Position numbers and translations under genes: made by a program
Notes under the pieces: model-generated
What the model was told of the DNA's origin: nothing
What the model saw: the letters and a program-made list of their open reading frames with translations, nothing else
The model's database searches: none
Part shown: in pieces, positions 10,831 to 21,260 of the stretch
How positions within the stretch are numbered: the stretch's first letter is position 1
Layout: every line of letters begins with the position of its first letter
NCBI RefSeq assembly: GCF_030544485.1
Contig: NZ_CP130610.1
Coordinates: forward strand, 62,001 to 126,000
Direction of reading: 5' to 3'
DNA length: 64,000 nt
From: Halomonas sp. HAL1
GTDB taxonomy: Bacteria > Pseudomonadota > Gammaproteobacteria > Pseudomonadales > Halomonadaceae

Positions 10831-11046
10831 AGGCACCTCAGGTGGCAGCAATTTTAAAACCGTATAGGAAGCGCAAAACGCGCAATAATAATGACACAGT
10901 GCGGGCGGTGGGGCTGCGTTTCAATGTTCGCTTCAATAACTATAACAACGATGTTTAATATCCGGGTTTACGCTTAGGGTTTGGCCTGCACGCAAGCGCC
11001 TGCTAGTCTTGCCGCCTTTTATTGCCACCAATGGCAGGAGCATGTG

Positions 11047-12387
11047 ATGAGCGAGACGCTGGAGCGCTGGGGGTCGAAGCGGGCCTTTATCTTGGCGGTA
11101 ACAGGTGCTGCGGTGGGGTTAGGCAACATCTGGCGCTTCCCTTATGTGGCAGGGGAGAATGGTGGCGCGGCCTTTTTGCTGATTTACGTGGCGTTCGTGC
11201 TGCTGCTGGGGATTCCAGTAATGATGGCCGAGATCCTGATTGGCCGTGCCGGTCGGCGTGGGCCGATGCAGGCGCTGGGGGCCTTGGCGGCCGAGGCGGG
11301 GGCTTCCCCGCACTGGCGCTGGCTAGGGTTGTTCGGGGCGCTCACCGTGTTCTGCATTTTATCGTTCTACTCGGTGGTATCCGGCTGGTCGATTGAGTTT
11401 CTGGTGGCCTCTGTTAACGGCAACTTTAATGGCGCGAGTGCCGCTGAGATCGGTGCCAGCTTTGAATCTTTTTTAGCCAATCCGGGGCTGCTGATTTTTA
11501 ATCACTCGCTGTTTCTATTTATGACCATGACCGTGGTAGCGGCGGGCGTTGCCAAGGGGCTGGAGCGGTTGAACAACCTGCTGATGCCGCTGTTGTATCT
11601 GTTGTTGCTGCTACTGGCGGGCTATGCCGCGACGACCGATGGTTTTGGTACGGCGCTGGCGTGGCTGTTCTTACCCTCTTTCGAGGCGCTGACACCATCG
11701 GTAGTGGTGCATGCCATGGGCCATGCCTTCTTCACGTTGGCGGTGGGGGCCTGTGCATTAATGGCCTATGGCGCTTATATGCCGGAAGAGCAAAGCTTAC
11801 CCAAGGCGGCGGTTGCGGTCGCAGTACTCGATATCAGCGTGGCGTTACTGGCGGGGATCGCTATTTTCTCAGTGGTATTCGCTCAGGGTATGGACCCTGC
11901 CGACGGCCCGGGCTTGATGTTTGTGACGTTGCCTATCGCCTTTTCTGAGCTGCCATGGGGCTCGGTATGGCTAAGCGTGTTCTTTTTACTGCTGCTGTTG
12001 GCCACCTGGACATCGGCGATTAATCTGGCGGAGCCGATGGTCGCCACGCTGCAAGGGCTGGGGCTGCGTCGGAGTATTTCGACGGCGATCGTAGCGCTCA
12101 GCGTCTGGTTGATCGGGCTATTATCAGCCTTCTCCTTCTCCTCCCTGGCTGAGTTTCGGCCGCTGTTCGGGCGCAACGTCTTTGAGCTGGTTAGCAGTAT
12201 ACCGCCGGATGTTTTTCTGCCACTGGGTGGCCTGCTAATCGCGATTTTTGCGGCTTGGATCATGCCACGTGAAAGGGTGGTCAGCGCGTTAGGTGTTGGT
12301 GAGAGCGGCTACTTAGTGTGGCGTAATATCATCCGCTGGGTGTCGATTCCGCTGACCTTTATTGTTCTATTGGCCGGGTTGCTATAG
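11047..12387 (+). CDS. Sodium-dependent transporter of the SNF (NSS) family
   Basis: Sodium:solute symporter with a LeuT-like fold. The protein is 446 aa with about 11-12 membrane helices. The diagnostic TM1 motif AVGLGNIWRFPYVAGENGGAAF is present at residues 20-45; it forms the substrate and Na+ sites in LeuT. The ATG at 11047 follows a GGAG; an earlier in-frame start at 10981 lacks one and would add 22 atypical residues. It is 51 bases upstream of the carbonic-anhydrase-like gene and may share its transcript. The substrate is probably an amino acid or related amine and cannot be specified. Confidence 0.93.
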   Translation: MSETLERWGSKRAFILAVTGAAVGLGNIWRFPYVAGENGGAAFLLIYVAFVLLLGIPVMMAEILIGRAGRRGPMQALGALAAEAGASPHWRWLGLFGALTVFCILSFYSVVSGWSIEFLVASVNGNFNGASAAEIGASFESFLANPGLLIFNHSLFLFMTMTVVAAGVAKGLERLNNLLMPLLYLLLLLLAGYAATTDGFGTALAWLFLPSFEALTPSVVVHAMGHAFFTLAVGACALMAYGAYMPEEQSLPKAAVAVAVLDISVALLAGIAIFSVVFAQGMDPADGPGLMFVTLPIAFSELPWGSVWLSVFFLLLLLATWTSAINLAEPMVATLQGLGLRRSISTAIVALSVWLIGLLSAFSFSSLAEFRPLFGRNVFELVSSIPPDVFLPLGGLLIAIFAAWIMPRERVVSALGVGESGYLVWRNIIRWVSIPLTFIVLLAGLL

Positions 12388-12438
12388 TGGGTTGGTCAAG
12401 TTCTCTACGTTTTCCTTCCAACATTTCAGGAGCGAGTG

Positions 12439-12984
12439 ATGAGCAGTGCGCTAAGAGGCTATCAAGGTATCGAACCCCAATTGGGTGAGCGTGTTTATAT
12501 TGATCCGGCCAGCGTGGTCATTGGAGATGTGGTGCTGGGTGACGACTGCTCCGTGTGGCCAATGACGGTGATTCGTGGCGATATGCACCGTATTCGTATC
12601 GGCGCACGAACGAGCGTGCAGGATGGCAGCGTGCTGCATATTACCCACGCCAGTGACTTCAGCCCCGACGGCTTTCCGCTCACCATTGGGGACGACGTGA
12701 CGATCGGCCATAAAGCGATTCTGCATGGCTGCACGCTGGGCAGCCGGATACTGGTAGGGATGGGCGCGATTGTGATGGATGGCGCGGTCGTCGAGGACGA
12801 GGTCATTATCGCCGCGGGTGCTGTCGTCACGCCGGGTAAACATTTGGAAAGTGGTTATGTGTATGCTGGTAATCCGGCCAAAGCGATGCGGCCGCTGAAA
12901 GATAAAGAGCGCGCTTTCTTCCCCTATACCGCCGGTAACTACGTCAAATTAAAAGACCGTTTCTTGGCAGAAGCGTCTCTTTAA
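12439..12984 (+). CDS. Gamma-class carbonic anhydrase-like protein (YrdA family)
   Basis: Left-handed beta-helix protein of 181 aa, built of hexapeptide repeats (VIGDVV, VVIRGD-like, IGDDV, VEDEV, IIAAGAV). The zinc-ligand histidines of the gamma-carbonic anhydrase fold can be placed in HITH and in TIGHKAILHGC. Near-identical blocks occur in E. coli YrdA (IRGDMH, ARTSVQDGSVLH). Whether YrdA-type proteins have carbonic anhydrase activity varies, so the enzyme call is tentative although the family is sure. The ATG at 12439 follows caggagcg; a GTG three bases before is less likely. Confidence 0.9.
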   Translation: MSSALRGYQGIEPQLGERVYIDPASVVIGDVVLGDDCSVWPMTVIRGDMHRIRIGARTSVQDGSVLHITHASDFSPDGFPLTIGDDVTIGHKAILHGCTLGSRILVGMGAIVMDGAVVEDEVIIAAGAVVTPGKHLESGYVYAGNPAKAMRPLKDKERAFFPYTAGNYVKLKDRFLAEASL

Positions 12985-12992
12985 TCATTTTT

Positions 12993-13034
12993 CTTAGGGA
13001 AGCCTAAGCAGTTGCTCAGCCAACCTTTTTTTCT
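12993..13034 (+). terminator. Possible terminator after the carbonic-anhydrase-like gene
   Basis: A small hairpin (CTTAGG / CCTAAG) and a weak GTTG / CAAC pairing are followed by seven Ts. Stem stability is low, so this is tentative. Confidence 0.35.
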
Positions 13035-13112
13035 AAATAAGTCATGTCGCGGCCGCAAGAAATCTGTTAATTTATACAGTTTTCTGTTTTGCAGACTCTG
13101 GGATGCCGCGTC

Positions 13113-13784
13113 ATGGCTAATTTTCGCACGCATATTACGGTAGCAGCGGCGGGCGGCATGCTAGTAGCTTACGCAGGCTGGAAAGGCCAATGGTGGCCGC
13201 CTTCCCAGGCGGTGGTGATGATTGCGTTGGTCACGTTTGGTGGCATTCTGCCCGATATTGATGCCGACCGTTCTCACTCTATCCGTTTGATATTTAACCT
13301 ACTTTCAGTGCCTGCCTTGGTGCTGGGGGCACTGTTGCTCCAGCCCTGGCTAACGCCTGGTGCGCTGTTGGTTGCCTGTGGTGGGATCTACTTCTGTGTT
13401 CGCTATTTGGCGGGCGTACTATTTTCGCGACTGACCGTTCACCGCGGTATTTGGCACTCTCTGCTGGCAGGTGGGCTATGTAGCCTACTGGCCGCCGCGT
13501 TTAGTTTTAACTTACTCGGCCAGCCAGCGTGGTTGGCCTGGTCCCACGGGGCTGCCACGTTGGTCGGTTTTTTGATTCATCTGAGTTTGGATGAAATATA
13601 TAGCGTTGACCTGGAGGGTGCCCGGCTAAAGCGTTCGTTTGGAACGGCGCTGAAGTTAGGCGATAGCCGTCGGCCGATGTCCAATCTGTTGATGCTGATT
13701 GCGACGTTTACGCTAATCCCCTGGGTGCCGCCCTGGTCGGTATTGGGTGAATTGCTGCATCAAGGCTCGCTGCTGTGGCGGTAG
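13113..13784 (+). CDS. YdjM-like membrane-bound metal-dependent hydrolase family protein
   Basis: Integral membrane protein of 223 aa with the metal-binding pattern of the YdjM/DUF457 family: an early His (FRTHI), GGILPDIDADRSHS, HRGIWHSLL and HLSLDEIYSVD. These His and Asp clusters probably hold a metal. About five hydrophobic segments are visible. The biological role of the family is not well defined; a phospholipase-C-like fold has been suggested for relatives. The start at ATG 13113 is chosen over TTG 13089 because codons before it are unlike the family. It overlaps the convergent dctD gene by 25 bases at the 3' ends. Confidence 0.75.
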   Translation: MANFRTHITVAAAGGMLVAYAGWKGQWWPPSQAVVMIALVTFGGILPDIDADRSHSIRLIFNLLSVPALVLGALLLQPWLTPGALLVACGGIYFCVRYLAGVLFSRLTVHRGIWHSLLAGGLCSLLAAAFSFNLLGQPAWLAWSHGAATLVGFLIHLSLDEIYSVDLEGARLKRSFGTALKLGDSRRPMSNLLMLIATFTLIPWVPPWSVLGELLHQGSLLWR

Positions 13785-15142
13785 TCGTCGGCGTTGAGTC
13801 CGTGCTTTTTAAGTTTGTCGTAAAAGGTTTTGCGCGGAATGCCTAAGTGGCGACACACGTCGGTTACCCGGCCGTGGTAGCGCGCCAATGATTGGCTGAT
13901 CAGGCTCTTTTCAAACAGCTCTACCTGGCGCGGCAGAGTGAGCTCTTCGGTATCGGCGTTGACCCCTTCCAGCAGCGCGTCCAGGCGGTAATCAAAAGCA
14001 GCACCCAGCAGCACATAACGCTCAGCAAGGTTACGCAGCTCACGTACATTGCCGGGCCAGTCGTGGGCCAGCAGGGCGGCAATGGCGGGGCTGTCTAGGG
14101 TTGGCGCTTCCAACCCGCTGCGGTTGGCAGCCACCACGGCAAAGTGTTGAAACAGTAAAGGAATATCTTCGCGCCGCTCACGCAGCGCGGGCAGCGGCAG
14201 GGTAACCACGTTCAGCCGGTAGTATAGATCTTCGCGAAAATTTCCCTCTTCAGAGGCGGTTTTGAGATCGACTTTGGTGGCCGCAATCACGCGGATATTA
14301 AGCGGAACGGTTTCATTGGCGCCTAGCCGCTCGACGCTGCGCTCTTGCAGTACCCGCAGCAGTTTGACCTGCAGCGCCATGGGCATCGATTCAATTTCAT
14401 CTAAAAATACCGTGCCGCCATTAGCGTGTTCAAACTTGCCGATGCGCCGTTCTACGGCGCCAGTAAAGGCGCCTTTTTCATGACCAAACAGCTCTGACTC
14501 AATGGTGTTTTCAGGCACCGCACCGCAGTTAATGGCCATAAACGGACTGTTACGCCGGGCGCTGCGCTCGTGAATGGCACGGGCGACCAGGTCTTTGCCG
14601 GTGCCTGTCTCGCCAAACAGCAATACATCGGCTTCCACTTGGCTGATGCGCTGAATCATCGAGGCCAGCCGTGAAATGATCGGTGTGCGCCCTACCAACC
14701 GCGGCCCTAATGCGGCCTGTTGCACCTCTAGTTCCGCTTTTAGGCGATGGTTTTCCAAACTGAGCTGGCGCTTTTCAATACCACGACGTACCACATCCAG
14801 CAGTTGATCACCGGCAAAGGGCTTCTCGAGAAAATCCCAGGCGCCTGCGCGCATCGCTTCTACCGCGGTAGAAATATCGCCGTGGCCGGTGATTAAAATA
14901 ATCGGCAGGGTGGCATCGCGGCTGTGTAGCTCATGCAGTAACGCCATGCCATCCATCCCCGGCATGCGGATATCACTAACAATCACGCCGGGGAAGTCCG
15001 GCGTTAATGCCGCCAGCGCTTGTTCTGCCGATTCAAAGCAGTAGGGCGTGTAGCCCGCAAGTTCGAGGGTTTGGCTGGCGGTGATCCGCAGATGCGGTTC
15101 GTCGTCGATCACCATGACCGGCAGCGTCGACGGCTCATGCAT
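13760..15142 (-). CDS. dctD: Sigma-54-dependent response regulator, DctD-like
   Basis: Enhancer-binding activator of 460 aa that remodels sigma-54 RNA polymerase. Receiver domain 1-120 with phospho-acceptor D57 (VSDIRMPGMDG) and K107. AAA+ domain about 145-380: Walker A GETGTGKD at 177-184, the sigma-54-contacting GAFTGA loop at 224-229, and Walker B TVFLDEI at 245-250. A Fis-type helix-turn-helix is at the C-terminus (VCRHLGIPRKTFYDKLKKHGL). It overlaps dctB by 8 bases and forms an operon with lldR and dctB. DctD proteins usually activate C4-dicarboxylate transport genes; here the nearest candidate target is the TAXI-TRAP operon with a sigma-54-like promoter. Confidence 0.92.
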   Translation of the reverse strand: MHEPSTLPVMVIDDEPHLRITASQTLELAGYTPYCFESAEQALAALTPDFPGVIVSDIRMPGMDGMALLHELHSRDATLPIILITGHGDISTAVEAMRAGAWDFLEKPFAGDQLLDVVRRGIEKRQLSLENHRLKAELEVQQAALGPRLVGRTPIISRLASMIQRISQVEADVLLFGETGTGKDLVARAIHERSARRNSPFMAINCGAVPENTIESELFGHEKGAFTGAVERRIGKFEHANGGTVFLDEIESMPMALQVKLLRVLQERSVERLGANETVPLNIRVIAATKVDLKTASEEGNFREDLYYRLNVVTLPLPALRERREDIPLLFQHFAVVAANRSGLEAPTLDSPAIAALLAHDWPGNVRELRNLAERYVLLGAAFDYRLDALLEGVNADTEELTLPRQVELFEKSLISQSLARYHGRVTDVCRHLGIPRKTFYDKLKKHGLNADDYRHSSEP

Positions 15143-17054
15143 AGTGAGTGCGCTCCTGGGGGTGCGTAAATGTTGAGTGGGACAGGGTAATGGTGAAGCA
15201 GGCGCCCCCTTCGGGTTGGTTAGCAGCCTGCAGCTTGCCGCCTAGATCGTCCATGATACGTGAAGAGATTGAAAGCCCCAGACCCAAACCACTCCCTGGC
15301 GCCTTGGTGGTAAAAAAGGGTTCAAAAATATGCCCTAAATGCTCCTCGGGAATGCCAGGGCCGTTATCGGTAACGCTGATAACGACCTGCTGCTGGTGGG
15401 TATGCGCCCCTAAGATCAGTTGTGGGGTTGGCACGCCTTTCATAGCCTGCAGTGCATTGCCGATTAAGTTAACCAGCACCTGTTCCAGCCGCACCAGGTC
15501 GCCTTTTACCCACAGCGTTTCATCGGGCCAATCCTGAATAATGCTGATATTGCCTTCGCGCAGGCGGCTCTGAAACAGGCGTAAGGCGTAGTCGATACAA
15601 GCTTGTACCGATATCGTCTCCTGACGTTCGCTGCTTTTGCGCGAAAACTGCCGCAGCTGGGCGCTGATATCCGCCATGCGTTCGGTTAGCTCGACAATTT
15701 GTTCCAGGTTGGCATCCGCCTTGTCGTGGCGGGCTAATGCGATAAAGCGACGGGCGTTTTCTGCGTAGGCGCGAATAGCCGCCAGCGGTTGATTGAGTTC
15801 ATGGTTGATGCCCGCGGCGAGTTGCCCTAATACCGCCAGTTTGGCGGCTTGAATAAGCTCATCCTGGGTTTGACGCAAGTTGGCTTCAGCGCGGCGACGT
15901 TCTTCAATTTCATCGGAAAGGCGCTGATTACTGGCCACCAGGTCACGAGTGCGGCGTTCAACGCTGACTTCTAGTTCGTCACGCACGCGGGCCAAAGTGT
16001 TGCGCTCGCGTTGGGCAAATGCTTCCCGCTCACGACGCAGCCTTAGACGCTGCCAGCCAATGCCCACACCAAGCGTTACCACACCATAAAGGCCGCCTGC
16101 CATGAGGGCGGCAATCCATTGGGCACTAATCACTGGTGTTAGCGGCTTTAAAATATGCATTTGCCAGCCAAACTCAGGAATATGCCGGGTCAGGCTAAGG
16201 TAGTCGCCGTTACTTAGCGGGCCCTGGGAGAAACTGACCAGCTGACTGCCCTGGCGGTAAGGCGCATCGACTTCTATACCCGAAGGCGACAGCGGCTCCA
16301 TGGCGTAGCGGCGAGTGTCGTGCAGTGTTTGGCGCTGTTCATCGCTGAGCGGGTAAAGTGCGTTCATGCGCAGCTCTGGGTGGCTGGCCATGAAAATGAT
16401 GTTGTCGCTATCGGTCACAAACAGCTCGGCATCCTGTTCCGCCCAGCTCTCTTCAACGTCATCTAGCAGGACTTTAACCACTAACACCCCGTCTGGCTGT
16501 GAATCTGGCGAGGTGTCGTCTAGCCACACGGGCGAAGAAAAGTAGTAGCCCCGCTCAAGAGACTTGATCCCCAAACCAAAAAAACGGCCCTGGCCGCCTG
16601 CAATGGCATCGGTGTAGTAGGAGCGAAATGCATAGTTCTGGCCGATAAAGGTATTGGGGCGGTGCCAATTGCTGGCGGCGATCGTGTCGCCATCGCGGTT
16701 GAGCAGATAGACGTCCGACACGCCTGCTGTGAAGCGGAAACGATCCAGTAGCATATTCAATGGCATTGGGTCTTGGCTGTCGGGAGAGGCCAGAAAGCGC
16801 TGCACGCCTTCCCGGGTAGCAAGCATTTGCGGCAGGTAGTCGTAGCGCAGCAAATAGCCGTTCAAGTTGGCGGCAGACAGTCGCAGCTCGTTTTCAGCAT
16901 CGTCCTGCAGGTTGGAAAGCGCTTGCTCACGCGCTAGGTGAGCAGCCTGCCAAACACATAACAGCAAGCCGAGCGAAATGACCAGTAGCCACAGGCGCCG
17001 CCAACGTAGTGGTAAAGGAGCCGGGGCTTGATTGGTCATGGCAGCGCTGTTCAT
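15135..17054 (-). CDS. dctB: Sensor histidine kinase, DctB-like
   Basis: Membrane sensor kinase of 639 aa that partners DctD. TM1 is at about 21-40 and TM2 at about 311-333; they enclose a 270-residue periplasmic double-PAS (Cache-like) domain with YLLNRDGDTIAASNW and the FIGQNYAFRSYY signature that binds dicarboxylates in DctB. A coiled coil (340-410) leads to the dimerisation box with phospho-His H418 in GINHELNQPL, then the ATPase with N box NLIGNALQAM, DNGPGIP and GSGLGLGLSI. Its ATG overlaps the lldR stop (ATGA), so it is probably translated by coupling; no strong ribosome site is visible. The ligand could be lactate or a dicarboxylate. Confidence 0.92.
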   Translation of the reverse strand: MNSAAMTNQAPAPLPLRWRRLWLLVISLGLLLCVWQAAHLAREQALSNLQDDAENELRLSAANLNGYLLRYDYLPQMLATREGVQRFLASPDSQDPMPLNMLLDRFRFTAGVSDVYLLNRDGDTIAASNWHRPNTFIGQNYAFRSYYTDAIAGGQGRFFGLGIKSLERGYYFSSPVWLDDTSPDSQPDGVLVVKVLLDDVEESWAEQDAELFVTDSDNIIFMASHPELRMNALYPLSDEQRQTLHDTRRYAMEPLSPSGIEVDAPYRQGSQLVSFSQGPLSNGDYLSLTRHIPEFGWQMHILKPLTPVISAQWIAALMAGGLYGVVTLGVGIGWQRLRLRREREAFAQRERNTLARVRDELEVSVERRTRDLVASNQRLSDEIEERRRAEANLRQTQDELIQAAKLAVLGQLAAGINHELNQPLAAIRAYAENARRFIALARHDKADANLEQIVELTERMADISAQLRQFSRKSSERQETISVQACIDYALRLFQSRLREGNISIIQDWPDETLWVKGDLVRLEQVLVNLIGNALQAMKGVPTPQLILGAHTHQQQVVISVTDNGPGIPEEHLGHIFEPFFTTKAPGSGLGLGLSISSRIMDDLGGKLQAANQPEGGACFTITLSHSTFTHPQERTHYA

Positions 17055-17824
17055 GCCGGTGTCTTGCTATTGCCTTGGGCGCGGCGAAGGGCGCGCTGGG
17101 CGCGTGTCTCTGCCCGAGCCATTTCCAACAATCCTTCTTCGACAAACACTAGATGTTCGTGGGCGCGAGTGCGGGCATCTTCTGCGCGCCCTTCTAAAAT
17201 GGCATTGAGTAGAGCGCGGTGCTGTTGCATTAATTGGCTGCGTGAACCTTCCTTGGCAAACAAGTGGGCGAGATTATTAACAATGCTTTTCTCCAGCAGA
17301 TGAAAAATGCCGCGAATGGTATGTAGCAGCAAAACATTATGGGCAGCCTCGGCAATCGCAAGGTGGAACGCTGCATCCAGTTTCGCTTCTTGAATAGGGT
17401 CGGCACCGGCGAAGCCGCCGTCGAGCTCTTCAAAACGCTGGATCAGAACGGCCTTATCCGCGGGTGTTGAACGCAGTGCAGCGTAATAAGCGGATATCCC
17501 TTCCATGGCATCACGGAATTCGAGTAAATCCAGGTTGAACTCGTCGTGGCGGGAAAGCATTTCCAGCAATGGGTCGGTATAACCATTGCTGAGGTCGTCG
17601 TTAACAAAAGTGCCGCCGCCTTGGCGGCTGGTCAGTAAACCGCGAGCCGCTAGTTTTTGGATTGCTTCACGTAAAGAAGGGCGCGAGACGCCGAAGCGTT
17701 CGGCCAATTCACGCTCAGGAGGCAGACGTTGCCCTGGTTTTAGGCTGCCTTCCAACATCATGGCTTCTAGGCGCTCAGTAATTACATCGGCCAAGCGCTG
17801 CTGGCGGAGCGGTGGGTAGCTCAT
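17051..17824 (-). CDS. lldR: FadR-subfamily GntR regulator, LldR-like
   Basis: Transcriptional repressor of 257 aa. An N-terminal winged helix (LPPERELAERFGVSRPSLREAIQKLAARGLL, residues about 33-63) is followed by an all-helical FCD ligand domain (from about 95) with the metal-site pattern D..H and histidines in FHLAIAEAAHN and EHL. It is divergent from lldD, and two palindromes of the LldR type flank the shared promoter region. One of these lies directly before its own ribosome site (aaaggagcc), suggesting autorepression. L-lactate is the likely effector by analogy with LldR; PdhR is the main alternative family member. Confidence 0.85.
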   Translation of the reverse strand: MSYPPLRQQRLADVITERLEAMMLEGSLKPGQRLPPERELAERFGVSRPSLREAIQKLAARGLLTSRQGGGTFVNDDLSNGYTDPLLEMLSRHDEFNLDLLEFRDAMEGISAYYAALRSTPADKAVLIQRFEELDGGFAGADPIQEAKLDAAFHLAIAEAAHNVLLLHTIRGIFHLLEKSIVNNLAHLFAKEGSRSQLMQQHRALLNAILEGRAEDARTRAHEHLVFVEEGLLEMARAETRAQRALRRAQGNSKTPA

Positions 17825-17841
17825 GTTGGTTGGCTCCTTTA

Positions 17842-17856
17842 ATTGGTAAGACCAAT
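17842..17856. promoter_or_regulatory. LldR-like operator near lldR
   Basis: Perfect palindrome ATTGGT-aag-ACCAAT, 18 bases upstream of the lldR start codon. It matches the TTGGT-N3-ACCAA pattern of FadR-subfamily regulators of lactate genes. Confidence 0.75.
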
Positions 17857-18026
17857 ATTAAGGGCTTTGAAGCCTTAGCTCAAGAGTCTCTAGGGCAGGG
17901 GGTGGTGTTGTCAGGCCCATGAATAGCGGCTTTAAACTAAAGTATAGCGCAGTGGGGTGCTATAAAGCGGCATCATCGTTTGACACGCTTAAGGCGCCTC
18001 ACTAATGTTGGCGTTACTTTTTTGTC

Positions 18027-18043
18027 AATTGGTAAAACCAATT
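18027..18043. promoter_or_regulatory. LldR-like operator in the lldD promoter
   Basis: Perfect palindrome AATTGGT-aaa-ACCAATT. It occupies the space between a TTGTCA (-35 like, 18022-18027) and a weak TAACAA (-10 like, 18045-18050), where binding would block polymerase. It is about 185 bp from the other operator, so looping between the two is possible. Confidence 0.75.
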
Positions 18044-18092
18044 CTAACAATTGAGCGTCGATGTAAAACGCATACACTGCATAGGGCTCGCC

Positions 18093-19247
18093 ATGATCAT
18101 TTCAGCATCCACGGATTACCGACAAGCGGCCAAGCGCCGTATCCCGCCCTTTTTGTTTCATTACGCGGACGGCGGGTCTTATACCGAACATACGCTGCGG
18201 CATAATGTCGAGGATCTTGCCGGTATCGCGTTACGTCAGCGCGTGCTGAAGGATATGTCTTCATTGTCACTGGAGACCGAGCTGTTCGGTGAGAAACTTG
18301 CCATGCCGATTGCTTTGGCGCCGGTGGGGTTGGCAGGCATGTATGCAAGGCGTGGTGAAGTGCAGGCGGCGCGGGCAGCCACTAATAAAGGTATACCCTT
18401 TACGCTGTCGACAGTATCGGTGTGTCCAATCGATGAAGTAGCCTCGGCAGTCGATCGGCCTATCTGGTTTCAGCTCTATGTGCTGAAAGACCGTGGCTTT
18501 ATGAAGCATGCATTGGAGAAAGCTAAGGCCGCTGGCGTCAAAACGCTGGTTTTTACCGTCGATATGCCGGTGCCTGGGGCGCGTTATCGCGATGCGCACT
18601 CTGGTATGAGCGGCAAGTATGGGCCAATCCGGCGAATGGCTCAGGCCGCAATGCATCCTTTCTGGGCTTGGGATGTGGGCGTTCATGGCCGCCCCCATGA
18701 TCTGGGTAACGTATCTGATTATCGCGGTAAGCCAACGGAGCTTGAAGATTATATTGCCTGGCTTGGTGACAACTTCGATCCGGCTATCTCCTGGAAAGAC
18801 CTGGAGTGGATTCGGGAGTTCTGGGATGGCCCTATGATCATCAAGGGCATACTTGATCCCGAAGACGCTCGTGAGGCGGTTCGCTTTGGCGCGGATGGCA
18901 TTGTTGTTTCTAATCATGGTGGACGCCAGCTTGATGGGGTACTTTCTACCGCGCGTGCTTTGCCTGCTATCGCCGATGCGGTTAAAGGTGACATAGCGAT
19001 ACTGGCTGATTCTGGTATACGCAGCGGACTTGATGTCGTGCGGATGATTGCTATGGGTGCTGACACGGTATTGCTTGGGCGTGCCTACATCTATGCTCTT
19101 GCCACTGCCGGCGAGGCTGGCGTTACCCATTTGCTTGAGTTATTCGAAAAGGAAATGCGGGTAGCAATGACACTCACCGGGGCCCATAGCATCGCCGACC
19201 TCGGGTCTGATTCTTTGGTTCCAACTTCGCTCCGCGATGTCTATTAA
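18093..19247 (+). CDS. lldD: L-lactate dehydrogenase (FMN, quinone-linked)
   Basis: Membrane-associated flavoenzyme that oxidises L-lactate to pyruvate and feeds electrons to quinone. The 384-aa protein aligns without gaps to E. coli LldD over the core: MIIS.. opening, [32 protein letters not shown], and NHGGRQLDG with catalytic H275. The C-terminus is about 12 residues shorter than in E. coli. The ATG at 18093 is chosen because it matches the family N-terminus; the longer frame from 18051 would run through the promoter. It is divergent from lldR. No lldP/lctP permease gene is adjacent. Confidence 0.97.
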   Translation: MIISASTDYRQAAKRRIPPFLFHYADGGSYTEHTLRHNVEDLAGIALRQRVLKDMSSLSLETELFGEKLAMPIALAPVGLAGMYARRGEVQAARAATNKGIPFTLSTVSVCPIDEVASAVDRPIWFQLYVLKDRGFMKHALEKAKAAGVKTLVFTVDMPVPGARYRDAHSGMSGKYGPIRRMAQAAMHPFWAWDVGVHGRPHDLGNVSDYRGKPTELEDYIAWLGDNFDPAISWKDLEWIREFWDGPMIIKGILDPEDAREAVRFGADGIVVSNHGGRQLDGVLSTARALPAIADAVKGDIAILADSGIRSGLDVVRMIAMGADTVLLGRAYIYALATAGEAGVTHLLELFEKEMRVAMTLTGAHSIADLGSDSLVPTSLRDVY

Positions 19248-19288
19248 GCGTCGCTTGCGCCTTACTACTATCAATATTAAAAAAGCTC

Positions 19289-19317
19289 TTGCCAACGCGT
19301 CCGCGAAACCGTAGAGT
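19289..19317 (+). promoter_or_regulatory. rrn promoter P1
   Basis: TTGCCA, 17-base spacer, TAGAGT, followed by a C-rich discriminator-like acgcatcc. An A/T-rich block (aatattaaaaaag) just upstream looks like an UP element. Confidence 0.6.
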
Positions 19318-19434
19318 ACGCATCCGCTGCCGGGGACGCCAAGCGTTACCAGCGGTGTATAAGGTGTAAAAGCCTTGGTTTGCCAGGAAGTTAGCGCAAG
19401 TTTCATCGCTCGCTTCACCCGCTAAACACAGCGG

Positions 19435-19462
19435 TTGACAACCACCAGGAAATGCGTAAAAT
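19435..19462 (+). promoter_or_regulatory. rrn promoter P2
   Basis: TTGACA, 16-base spacer, TAAAAT, followed by acgcc. It lies 146 bp downstream of P1 and 266 bp before 16S, resembling the tandem P1/P2 arrangement of E. coli rrn operons. Confidence 0.7.
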
Positions 19463-19520
19463 ACGCCTTCCTCGCTGCGGCAAGCCAGTTCAACGGTTCG
19501 CCAGTCAAACACAGCGAAAT

Positions 19521-19532
19521 CGCTCTTTAACA
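19521..19532 (+). promoter_or_regulatory. boxA antitermination element in the rrn leader
   Basis: CGCTCTTTAACA matches the boxA core (TGCTCTTTAACA) used by the NusB/NusE antitermination complex. Confidence 0.8.
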
Positions 19533-19727
19533 ATTTGATCAGGTAATTCATGTGGGCGCTTGCTGATGTTGGTGGCAAATCACCAAATATCAAGGCAAGC
19601 GACTCAAGCAATAAGGTTTTTCGAAACCTGTTTTGAATGAATTCGTTTGAACCTTGAGCCAAGTTTGATCCGCTTTTGCTGCCTTCGGCTAGTTCGTAGG
19701 TCAGCGAGTAAGGATCACAATGATTGT

Positions 19728-21260
<1,533 letters not shown>

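Larger units (their letters stand above)
19248..19727 (+). promoter_or_regulatory. rRNA operon promoter and leader region (no gene)
   Basis: 480 bases between lldD and 16S rRNA. It contains two tandem promoters (listed separately) and a boxA. The open frame antisense to it is not credible as a gene. I see no clear terminator for lldD here. Confidence 0.8.

Noticed and set aside
18267-19130. 287-codon minus-strand frame antisense to lldD
   Set aside because: lldD aligns residue by residue with the known enzyme; the antisense frame has no family pattern.
19174-19662. 162-codon open frame on the minus strand before 16S rRNA
   Set aside because: It is antisense to the rrn promoters and boxA, has no family features, and is best explained as chance.
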